Source: BOG-908 sp964247675 (GTDB taxonomy: Bacteria; Pseudomonadota; Alphaproteobacteria; Acetobacterales; Acetobacteraceae). From it: a stretch of 6,125 nucleotides of DNA. The notes under the pieces were generated by a model that saw nothing but the letters and a program-made list of their open reading frames with translations, was not told the DNA's origin and ran no database searches. Shown one piece after another: positions 1 to 5,943 of this stretch; the stretch's first letter is position 1; every line of letters starts with the position of its first letter. The translations under genes and the position numbers were made by a program. The DNA is taken from the NCBI GenBank assembly GCA_964247675.1, contig CAXTVW010000188.1, positions 1 through 6,125 of the forward strand, read 5' to 3'.

Positions 1-3
1 TGC

Positions 4-729
4 TTACTTGCCCACCGGCAACGCCAACCCGCCCACCTTCGACCCAAACCACCCCTGCGGCTCGGACGCGCGCGCCCCCTCGATCAATTCCTCGTTGCGC
101 ACGCAGCCTTTCACCACGGCGAAAACCGTCTGCCACGCCGCACCAGGACGCCACGCTTTCAGCAGGCACGCATCGTACACCGTGTAGGTTCGCCCGGCGC
201 CGCAGCCGAAGGAGCTTCGGTCCGGCCGCGCGGCGGACAGCACCACCCGGTTCGGTCGCGCCATCGGCGGCTGGGTGAAGCTGCCGGAGTAGCAGGCAGA
301 GATCACCACCACGGTAGGCGCCGCGCCGCAGCCTTGCCTCAGCGCCGCATCCAGCGCCCGCGGCGTGAGGAACGTGTCACCGTCGGCCAGATAAAGTCCG
401 GCATGCTTGCCGCCATGCGAGGTGGCGAAAACCAGGCATCCTTGCCCGGGCGCCGGGTGCATGTTGGCCACGGCGGCCAGCACATGGGCCAGCGTGGCGG
501 CATCCGGGCCTGTGGAAGCGGCACTCAGCCTGACGATGTTGCCTGTGCCGCTGTCCGCCAGGTCGGCTTGCACGCCGCGCGTCGCATTGTCGAACACCGG
601 CAGGCTGTCGTCACCGGCGATCAGGACGCTGGCCGGGCCGGGAGATGCGGCCCGGGCGGGGGTGACGGCCGCATGCAGCCAAACTGCCGGCAAAAGGATG
701 AGCAGGCGGCACAGGCGGGGAGACATCAT
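4..729 (-). CDS. Exported legumain-like cysteine peptidase (peptidase C13 family)
   Basis: The 241-aa product starts with a typical Sec signal peptide: a basic n-region (R5, R8), a hydrophobic stretch at about residues 7-22, and a likely cleavage after A27 (motif ARA), so it should act in the periplasm or outside the cell. The mature part shows the caspase-like dyad of clan CD peptidases: His105 in FATSHGG after a hydrophobic strand, and Cys146 in VVISACYSGSF. The following RVVLSAARPDRSSFGCG (161-177) also fits bacterial C13 (legumain/GPI8-related) proteins. Legumains cleave after Asn or Asp, but the substrate here is unknown. Four further cysteines (176, 188, 209 and 134) could form disulfides. 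An in-frame TGA lies just upstream of the tandem ATG ATG, so the start is one of these two; the Shine-Dalgarno is weak (GATGAAG). It lies 86 bases after the 197-aa gene on the same strand and may be the last gene of that operon. Family confidence is good; function unknown. Confidence 0.8.
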   Translation of the reverse strand: MMSPRLCRLLILLPAVWLHAAVTPARAASPGPASVLIAGDDSLPVFDNATRGVQADLADSGTGNIVRLSAASTGPDAATLAHVLAAVANMHPAPGQGCLVFATSHGGKHAGLYLADGDTFLTPRALDAALRQGCGAAPTVVVISACYSGSFTQPPMARPNRVVLSAARPDRSSFGCGAGRTYTVYDACLLKAWRPGAAWQTVFAVVKGCVRNEELIEGARASEPQGWFGSKVGGLALPVGK

Positions 730-749
730 GCTTCATCTGACAAACGGCG

Positions 750-761
750 GACCGCGCGGTC
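750..761. repeat. 12-bp perfect palindrome upstream of the C13 peptidase gene
   Basis: GACCGCGCGGTC is a perfect 12-bp palindrome lying 21 bases upstream of the peptidase start. It has no loop, so a dimeric protein-binding site is a better guess than an RNA hairpin. A function is not demonstrated. Confidence 0.4.
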
Positions 762-770
762 AAGCAGCGA

Positions 771-782
771 CCCTGGCCAGGG
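771..782. repeat. Second 12-bp perfect palindrome in the same gap
   Basis: CCCTGGCCAGGG is a perfect 12-bp palindrome nine bases from the other one. The two share no sequence beyond being GC-rich self-complementary sites. Both lie in the 86-base gap (730-815) between the 197-aa gene and the C13 peptidase gene. The gap has no convincing promoter or T-tract terminator. Confidence 0.4.
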
Positions 783-815
783 CCGGCACGATCAGTGGCT
801 ACATCGCCTTGCCCG

Positions 816-1409
816 CTAGGAACGACGTATCTTGCCGCACGCAAGACCGCCGCTCTTGTCCACGTTCTCGCAAAGTGCGCGGGCGTGATCGATGGCCTTA
901 CGGGCGGCTTCCGTCCGCGGCAAGGCCGCCAGCACACCTGAAAGGCAGGAGCCCTTTGTGCGCGCGTCGATCGCTTGTGCGAAGCGCAACAGGCTGACCG
1001 GCACGAACAGGTCGCCGGACACGGCTGGCAACGAGTAGCGCGACACGATGTCTGCTTCCGTCTTGCAGATAGCCACCGCGTTTTCCGCATTGCGCGAGAC
1101 CAGGCCATCCATCTTGCGTTTCGCCACGCTGTCGCGGTCGAGCGGGATCGGCCTGGGCACGCCGTTCGTAGCGGCTGTCGCCAGATATGTGTCGAGGGCT
1201 TCAGCAATGGTTCTGATTGCGCGGCACTGCGACATTTGGCAATCCACCATCTCCGGCCGGTGTGCAGCCGCTTGCACGGCATCGACGCTCGGGTCGATTC
1301 GGACCGGCGCCGGCGACGAAGACGCGTTGCTGGTGCAGGGCACCGCAACTGACCAGGCCAGCAGGAGCGCGGCGTGGCACGCCGCGCCTGATCTCCGCCT
1401 AACGGACAT
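816..1409 (-). CDS. Exported cysteine-rich protein, unknown function
   Basis: I do not recognise this 197-aa protein. The N-terminus (MSVRRRSG, then a hydrophobic stretch at about 9-24) is a signal peptide, with possible cleavage near S27-N28-A29. C25 is preceded by AVP, a poor lipobox, so a lipoprotein is unlikely. The mature part has six cysteines (57, 62, 115, 155, 180, 191), enough for three disulfides, and looks mostly helical and soluble; a low-complexity SSSPAP linker follows the signal. The start codon lies inside the end of the hydrolase gene (overlap 1399-1409, ATGTCCGTTAG), so translation is probably coupled to it. The position directly behind a peptidoglycan hydrolase gene would fit a periplasmic inhibitor or immunity protein, but nothing in the residues proves it. 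It is open from start to stop with no sign of decay. Confidence 0.7.
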   Translation of the reverse strand: MSVRRRSGAACHAALLLAWSVAVPCTSNASSSPAPVRIDPSVDAVQAAAHRPEMVDCQMSQCRAIRTIAEALDTYLATAATNGVPRPIPLDRDSVAKRKMDGLVSRNAENAVAICKTEADIVSRYSLPAVSGDLFVPVSLLRFAQAIDARTKGSCLSGVLAALPRTEAARKAIDHARALCENVDKSGGLACGKIRRS

Positions 1410-1895
1410 AGCCTGACCCCGGCTGCTGGTAGAACTTGAACGTCTTTTCAGGTATGCCGGCGACGATTTTCGGCGTGAAAGACAGCGCGTAGCTCTCCAC
1501 GGGGGCTCCTGCCCGCGTCACGCCGGGCACGCTTTCCAGGCCTCCGCCGACATCTATGCCGGCTGTCGCATCACCCTTTTTCGGCATCGCAAGCGGCGTG
1601 TAGAAATGCGTGGCCCCGTCGGTCGGGTCGGTTGTTGAACCATCCAGGATGGCGGCGGCATCCGCCAAGGCTGTTGCAGTCGCGGCTTTGCGATGCTGGA
1701 ACGCCGGTGACCAGATACGCTCAATATCAGCGGTGCCGTTTCGCGTCATCCGATTCTTCAGGCACCAGCCGACGCGATCTGCGCTTGCTCGCTCTCGCCG
1801 CCTGCCTCGGTCACCATCACGCGCGCCAAGTCGTGCACGTTGCGGTGCGCAAGCTGCGCGGCCGTCAGCGCCTTTCTGGCAGGCCGCTCTGCCAT
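1399..1895 (-). pseudogene. SleB-like cell wall hydrolase (Hydrolase_2), interrupted by a one-base frameshift
   Basis: Two minus-strand frames join into one 165-aa protein of the SleB/CwlJ peptidoglycan hydrolase type (lytic transglycosylase-like fold). The first part (1895 down to the TGA at 1758-1760) carries VHDLARVMVTEAGGESEQ with the probable catalytic Glu30. The second part (to the stop at 1399) carries GWCLKNRM, then DPTDGATHFY (90-99), a hallmark of the family, and a longer C-terminal tail ending FKFYQQPGSGYVR. The frames switch near 1771-1775, where one missing base (for example GCGGTC become GCGTC) restores IAVGW. The start ATG (1893-1895) overlaps the hemB stop as TGATG, which fixes the N-terminus. 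No signal peptide is visible. An ATG at 1747-1749, eight bases after the premature stop, could allow re-initiation of a fragment lacking the catalytic Glu. This is either a real inactivation or a sequencing error; no slippery heptamer suggests programmed frameshifting. Confidence 0.72.
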
Positions 1896-2887
1896 CAGGC
1901 CCGCAAAACCCGCGCTGCCTCGACAGCGAAATACGTCAGCACCCCGTCCGCTCCAGCGCGCTTGAACCCGAGCAGGCTCTCCAGCATCGCGCGCTCGCGG
2001 TCCAGCCAGCCGCGCTCCACGGCGGCGCACATCATCGAATACTCGCCGCTCACCTGGTAGGCGAAGGTCGGCACCTCGAACCGCTCGGCCACGCGGCGCA
2101 CGATGTCCAGATACGGCATGCCTGGTTTCACCATCACCATGTCCGCGCCTTCGGCCAGGTCGGTCTCCACCTCGCGCATCGCCTCGTCGGAGTTGGCGGC
2201 GTCCATCTGGTAGGTTTTCTTGTCGCCGTGCAGCGACTTCGCGGAGCCCAGCGCATCGCGGAACGGGCCGTAGAAGGCGCTCGCGTATTTGGCGGCGTAG
2301 CTCATGATGCTGGTGTGTATCAGGCCGGCTTCGTCCAGGGCCGCGCGTATGGCGCCCACGCGGCCGTCCATCATGTCCGACGGGGCTATCACGTCGATGC
2401 CGGCCTGCGCCTGATTCACGGCCTGGCGGGTGAGCACGGCGAGCGTGTCGTCGTTCGCCACGTAGCCGTCGCGTATCACGCCGTCATGGCCGTGGTCGGT
2501 GTAGGGGTCCAGCGCCACGTCGCCCACCAGGCCCAGCTCGGGGAAGGCGCGCTTGAGCAGGCGGGCGGCGCTGCACATCAGGTTGTCCGGGTTCAGCGCC
2601 TCGGTGCCTTCGGCGTCCTTGCGGTCGGCCGGGGTGGCGGGGAACAGGGCGAGGGCCGGTATGCCCAGTCTCGCCGCCTCGGCCACGTGGCCTTCCAGCC
2701 GGTCCAGGCTGACGCGGTCCACGCCTGGCATGGCGGCCACCGGCACTGTCAGGCCGGTGCCCTCGATGACGAAGATCGGCCAGATCAGGTCGTCCACGCC
2801 CAGCGTGTGCTCGGCCACCAGCCGGCGCGTCCAGCTATTGACGCGCAGCCGGCGGGGGCGGCCGGCCGGAAACGGCGCACCCCTCAA
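1895..2887 (-). CDS. hemB: Delta-aminolevulinic acid dehydratase (porphobilinogen synthase)
   Basis: Condenses two 5-aminolevulinate molecules to porphobilinogen in the cytoplasm, the second committed step of tetrapyrrole (heme, cobalamin) synthesis. The frame is full length for the family (330 aa). The two active-site lysines are visible: K200 in SYAAKYAS and K254 in MVMVKPGMPYLD (Schiff base). The metal loop DVALDPYTDHGHDG (123-136) has Ala and Asp where zinc enzymes have three Cys, which places it in the Mg-dependent, zinc-independent class known from Pseudomonas and alphaproteobacteria. The start is assigned to TTG at 2885-2887: it gives a normal N-terminus (RPRRLR, then DLIWPIFV at 33-40) and overlaps the permease stop by four bases (TTGA), the TTG version of the common ATGA coupling. 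No ATG is available near this point and no strong Shine-Dalgarno is present, so coupling to the permease is likely. The far-upstream open frame is a shadow of the permease gene. Confidence 0.95.
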   Translation of the reverse strand: MRGAPFPAGRPRRLRVNSWTRRLVAEHTLGVDDLIWPIFVIEGTGLTVPVAAMPGVDRVSLDRLEGHVAEAARLGIPALALFPATPADRKDAEGTEALNPDNLMCSAARLLKRAFPELGLVGDVALDPYTDHGHDGVIRDGYVANDDTLAVLTRQAVNQAQAGIDVIAPSDMMDGRVGAIRAALDEAGLIHTSIMSYAAKYASAFYGPFRDALGSAKSLHGDKKTYQMDAANSDEAMREVETDLAEGADMVMVKPGMPYLDIVRRVAERFEVPTFAYQVSGEYSMMCAAVERGWLDRERAMLESLLGFKRAGADGVLTYFAVEAARVLRA

Positions 2888-4329
2888 GCGTGGCCGCGCA
2901 GGCGGGAGTGGAACCGGCTGTAGCCGAAGAACACGCCAAGGCCGATCAGCAGCCAGGCCACGGCCAGCGCCCACACCTGCGGCTCCAGCGACAGCATCAG
3001 CGCGCTGCACACGATGATGCCGGCAACGGGGATGTAGGGCGAATAAGGCGTGCGGAACGCGCGTGGCCGGTCCGGGTCCGTGCGGCGGAGCACCAGCACG
3101 CCGACACAGACGATGTTGAACGCCAGCAGCGTGCCGAAGCTGGTCAGGTGGCCGAGCACGCTGATGGGGGTGAAGCCGCCCGCCACGCACGCAAAAAGCA
3201 TGAACAGCAGGTTGGAGAAATACGGTGTGCGGAAGCGCGGATGCATCGTCGAGAACACCTGCGGCAGCAGGCCGTCGCTCGCCATGGAGTAGAACACCCG
3301 GCTTTGCCCCAGCAGCATCACCAGGATCACGCTGGTCAGACCAGCGATGGCGCCAACATCGACGGCGACTTTCAGGAAGGTCAGCGGTGTCACGCCGATG
3401 GCCACGGAGACGGGGGCCGAGACGTTCAGCTTGGTGTAGCTGATCAGTCCAGTCAGCACGAGGCAGACGAGCACGTAGAGCACGGTGCAAATGGCCAGCG
3501 AGCCGAGTATGCCGATCGGCATGTCGCGCTCGGGGTTCTTGGCCTCCTGTGCCGCGGTGCTGACGGCGTCGAAGCCGATATAGGCGAAGAACACGGTGGC
3601 GGCGCCGCGGAAGATGCCCGAGACGCCGAAATGGCCGAACTCGCCGGTGTTCGGCGGGATGAACGGGTGCCAGTTCGCCGGATGCACGTAGTAGGCGCCG
3701 AAGCCGATGAACGCGGCGACCACGGCCAGCTTGACGGCGACGATCACGGCATTCGTCTTCGCGGACTCGCTGATGCCGCGTATCAGGATCATCGAGACGC
3801 AGACCACGACGAACACGGCCGGCAGGTTGACGATGCCGGGCGCCGGGTGGCCCGAAGCGTCCGTATCGAACGGCGAGGAGGTGAGCGCGTGCGGCAACTG
3901 CAGGCCGAGCTTGCCCAGGAAGCCCACCATGTAGCCGGACCAGGAGACAGACACGGTGGACGCACCCACCGCGTATTCCAGCGTCAGCGCCCAGCCGATG
4001 ACCCAGGCCACCAGCTCGCCCAGCGAGGCGTAGGCGTAGGAATAGGCGGACCCGGCCGCTGGGATCATGCCGGAGAGCTCGCTATAGCAAAGCCCGGCCA
4101 GCCCGCAGCCCAAAGCCGCCAGCAGGAAGCTGAGCACCACCGCCGGGCCGGCGTTGTCCGCCGCGGCGATGCCGGTCAGCGAGAAAATGCCGGCGCCGAT
4201 GATGGCGCCTATGCCCAGTGCCACCAGGCTGAGCGGCCCCAGCGTGCGCTTGAAACCGTGGTTCCCGTCGGCACCTTTGGCTTCGATCGGCTTTTTGGCG
4301 AAGAGCGGGTTGCCGAGGGTGATGCTCAT
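2884..4329 (-). CDS. APC-family amino acid permease (CAT/YfnA-like)
   Basis: A 481-aa inner-membrane amino acid transporter of the APC superfamily, closest in style to the bacterial cationic amino acid transporter (CAT) branch. Visible marks are GIGAIIGAGIF (39-49), the unwound substrate-binding part of TM1, and FFAYIGFDAVSTAAQEAKNP (247-266), the TM6 region and conserved loop, followed by ERDMPIGI. About 12 hydrophobic segments span residues 32-470, with a hydrophilic N-terminus and a basic C-terminus (SRFHSRLRGH). The substrate cannot be read from sequence; it need not be cationic. The start at 4327-4329 (MSITLGNPLF) is preferred over an in-frame ATG 30 codons upstream because AAGGA sits five bases before it and the extra N-terminus (rich in Pro, Thr, His) looks untranslated. 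It is the first gene of the leftward block, and its stop overlaps hemB by four bases. Confidence 0.92.
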   Translation of the reverse strand: MSITLGNPLFAKKPIEAKGADGNHGFKRTLGPLSLVALGIGAIIGAGIFSLTGIAAADNAGPAVVLSFLLAALGCGLAGLCYSELSGMIPAAGSAYSYAYASLGELVAWVIGWALTLEYAVGASTVSVSWSGYMVGFLGKLGLQLPHALTSSPFDTDASGHPAPGIVNLPAVFVVVCVSMILIRGISESAKTNAVIVAVKLAVVAAFIGFGAYYVHPANWHPFIPPNTGEFGHFGVSGIFRGAATVFFAYIGFDAVSTAAQEAKNPERDMPIGILGSLAICTVLYVLVCLVLTGLISYTKLNVSAPVSVAIGVTPLTFLKVAVDVGAIAGLTSVILVMLLGQSRVFYSMASDGLLPQVFSTMHPRFRTPYFSNLLFMLFACVAGGFTPISVLGHLTSFGTLLAFNIVCVGVLVLRRTDPDRPRAFRTPYSPYIPVAGIIVCSALMLSLEPQVWALAVAWLLIGLGVFFGYSRFHSRLRGHA

Positions 4330-4334
4330 TGGGG

Positions 4335-4339
4335 TCCTT
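4335..4339 (-). promoter_or_regulatory. Ribosome binding site of the permease gene
   Basis: On the minus strand AAGGA lies five bases before the ATG at 4327-4329. It decides the permease start in favour of the 481-aa product over the longer in-frame reading from 4419. Confidence 0.7.
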
Positions 4340-4360
4340 GGACAGGCAGATGGATAGGGC

Positions 4361-4433
4361 TGGGGTTCCCCCACGCACCTGTGAGGCGTAAAGCTGCCCG
4401 CTTGCCGCGTTGTGTGCAATCGCCTGCGTGGGG
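4361..4433 (-). other. Permease leader with mutually exclusive inverted repeats
   Basis: Read on the minus strand, CCCCACGCA (4433-4425) is fully complementary to TGCGTGGGG (4377-4369). The latter's GGGG can instead pair with CCCCA (4365-4361) across a three-base GAA loop. A third CCCCA (4334-4330) lies between the Shine-Dalgarno and the ATG. Alternative pairing could affect translation of the permease if transcription starts upstream of 4433. No convincing sigma-70 promoter was found for the permease in 4330-4434. Regulation is only inferred. Confidence 0.25.
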
Positions 4434-4434
4434 A

Positions 4435-4621
4435 GCAAGGAAGGAAGGCCTTCTTTTTTGAAAAAAAGAAGCAAAAAACTTTTTCTCCCTTCGCCTGCCC
4501 TGCGATGTCGTCCGATTTTGCCGGTGCGCGTGCCGGCAGAAAGAAGCGCGGCCCCGATGCAGGCGGGGAAGTAAAAGTTTTTTGCTTCTTTTTTTCAAAA
4601 AAGAAGGCCTTCCTTTCTTGC
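4435..4621. repeat. Composite inverted-repeat element, copy 1 (divergent region upstream of glyA)
   Basis: The arms 4435-4483 and 4573-4621 are inverted repeats of 49 bp with a single mismatch (4440 against 4616). Each arm contains the palindrome GAAGGCCTTC, a 22-nt A/T palindrome (4450-4471; 4585-4606) and an AAAAAACTTTT block. The 89-base core (4484-4572) is GC-rich and folds back: CGCCTGC (4492-4498) pairs with GCAGGCG (4559-4565), and TGCCGG (4519-4524) pairs with CCGGCA (4533-4538) around an eight-base loop. The element fills most of the space between the divergent permease and glyA genes, where no gene ends, so simple termination does not explain its place. It encodes no credible protein: open frames through the arms (reading FFKKEGLP or FFFSKKKAF) are low-complexity artefacts. 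It could be a MITE-like or REP-like repeat, and its A-tracts may bend DNA. No transposase or clear target-site duplication is visible. Confidence 0.85.
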
Positions 4622-4629
4622 CCGCGTCG

Positions 4630-4635
4630 AAGGAG
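4630..4635 (+). promoter_or_regulatory. Ribosome binding site of glyA
   Basis: AAGGAG lies nine bases before the ATG at 4645. It fixes the glyA start and argues against in-frame upstream starts (for example TTG at 4582) that would read through the right arm of the repeat. No clear sigma-70 promoter was found between 4484 and 4629; transcription may begin in or before the repeat. Confidence 0.85.
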
Positions 4636-4644
4636 CCCAAGGCC

Positions 4645-5943
4645 ATGAACGACCAGACCCTAGCCCCATCCCAAGCCCGCTTCTTCACCGCCCCCCTGAC
4701 CGACACCGACCCCGCCATCGCCGCCGTGCTGGCCCGCGAGCTTGCCCGCCAGCAGGACGGGATCGAGCTGATCGCCTCGGAGAACATCGTCTCCGCCGCC
4801 GTGATGGAGGCACAGGGCAGCGTGCTCACCAACAAATACGCCGAGGGCCTGCCGGGCAAGCGCTACTACGGCGGTTGCCAGGAAGTGGACGTGGCCGAGC
4901 AGCTTGCCATCGAGCGCGCCTGCCAGATCTTCGGCTGCACCTTTGCCAACGTGCAGCCGCATTCCGGCGCGCAGGCCAACCAGGCCGTGTTCCTGGCGCT
5001 GATCAAGCCGGGCGACACCATCCTGGGCATGTCCCTGGCGGCCGGCGGCCACCTGACGCACGGTGCGGCGCCCAGCCAGTCCGGCAAGTGGTTCCGCGCC
5101 GTGCAGTACGGTGTGCGCCGTGAGGACGGCCTGCTGGATTACGAGGAGCTGGAGCGCATGGCCCGCGCGGAGCGCCCGAAGCTGATCATCGCCGGCGGCA
5201 GCGCCTATCCGCGCGTGATCGACTTCGCGCGCATACGCGCCGTGGCAGACGAGGTGGGTGCGTTCTTCCTGGTCGACATGGCGCATTTTGCCGGTCTGGT
5301 GGCGGCCGGCCTGTACCCCAGCCCGCTGCCGCATGCCCACGTGGTGACCACCACCACGCACAAGACGCTGCGCGGCCCGCGCGGCGGCATGATCCTGAGC
5401 AACGACCCGGAACTCGGCAAGAAGATCAACGCCGCCGTGTTCCCCGGCCTGCAGGGCGGCCCGCTGATGCATGTGATCGCCGCAAAGGCAGTGGCGTTCG
5501 GCGAGGCGCTGCGCCCCGAGTTCCGCGCCTACCAGCGCGCGGTGATCGACAACGCCCGCATGCTGGCCGCTACCCTTGTGGAGGGCGGGCTGGACATCGT
5601 GACCGGCGGCACGGACAGCCACCTGATCCTGGTGGATCTGCGACCGAAAGGCGTGACGGGCAAGGCAACCGACGACAGCCTGCAACGCGCCCACATCACG
5701 GCCAACAAGAACGCCATCCCGTTCGACCCCGCCAAGCCGGCGGTGACCAGCGGCATACGCCTGGGCAGCCCGGCGGCGACGACGCGCGGTTTCGGCGGTG
5801 AGGAGTTCCGCCAGGTGGGGCTGATGATCGCCGAGCTGGTGGACGGGCTGGCGGTGAGCGCGGACGGGACGAATGCGGCGGCGGAGGCGGCGGTTGGGGC
5901 GCGGGTGCTGGAGCTTTGCTCGCGGTTTCCGATTTATAGGTAA
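4645..5943 (+). CDS. glyA: Serine hydroxymethyltransferase
   Basis: A cytoplasmic PLP enzyme that interconverts serine and glycine with tetrahydrofolate and 5,10-methylene-THF, the main one-carbon and glycine source. The 432-aa length is normal for the family. The PLP lysine is K240 in TTTTHKTLRGPRGG (235-248). D211 and H214 in DMAHFAGLV contact the cofactor ring. Y65 and E67 in NKYAEGLPGKRYYGG are the conserved substrate and folate residues, and R372 in SGIRLGSPAATTRG binds the substrate carboxylate. ANVQPHSGAQAN (101-112) is another signature. ATG at 4645 follows a strong AAGGAG. The gene stands alone on the plus strand, divergent from the permease-hemB block, and the second repeat copy starts directly after its TAA. 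Its product glycine is the precursor of 5-aminolevulinate in alphaproteobacteria, a link to the neighbouring hemB. The last 40 residues become Ala/Gly-rich, as often seen at GlyA C-termini. Confidence 0.97.
   Translation: MNDQTLAPSQARFFTAPLTDTDPAIAAVLARELARQQDGIELIASENIVSAAVMEAQGSVLTNKYAEGLPGKRYYGGCQEVDVAEQLAIERACQIFGCTFANVQPHSGAQANQAVFLALIKPGDTILGMSLAAGGHLTHGAAPSQSGKWFRAVQYGVRREDGLLDYEELERMARAERPKLIIAGGSAYPRVIDFARIRAVADEVGAFFLVDMAHFAGLVAAGLYPSPLPHAHVVTTTTHKTLRGPRGGMILSNDPELGKKINAAVFPGLQGGPLMHVIAAKAVAFGEALRPEFRAYQRAVIDNARMLAATLVEGGLDIVTGGTDSHLILVDLRPKGVTGKATDDSLQRAHITANKNAIPFDPAKPAVTSGIRLGSPAATTRGFGGEEFRQVGLMIAELVDGLAVSADGTNAAAEAAVGARVLELCSRFPIYR

Noticed and set aside
1758..1790. Programmed -1 frameshift in the hydrolase gene
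   Set aside because: No slippery heptamer of the X XXY YYZ type and no evident downstream stimulatory hairpin; a simple one-base deletion or sequencing error explains the data.
1610..2923. Long plus-strand open frame opposite hemB
   Set aside because: It is antisense to a clearly recognisable hemB; its His/Ala/Arg-rich product is a GC-bias shadow and no ribosome binding site or family pattern supports it.
2888..3490. N-terminal extension of the hemB frame by about 200 residues
   Set aside because: This part is Arg/Pro/Ala-rich, lies wholly within the permease gene in another frame and does not resemble any HemB domain.
4388..4419. Sigma-70-like promoter for the permease (TTGCAC on the minus strand at 4419-4414)
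   Set aside because: No acceptable -10 hexamer is found at 16-18 bases spacing, only AGCTTT or CAGCTT.
2890..4461. Long plus-strand open frame opposite the permease
   Set aside because: It mirrors the permease coding sequence and gives a hydrophilic His/Glu/Gln/Arg-rich product with no recognisable domain, typical of antisense to a GC-rich membrane protein gene.
4582..4644. Upstream in-frame TTG start for glyA
   Set aside because: It would translate the A/T-rich repeat arm; AAGGAG at 4630-4635 supports the ATG at 4645 and the resulting length is normal for GlyA.
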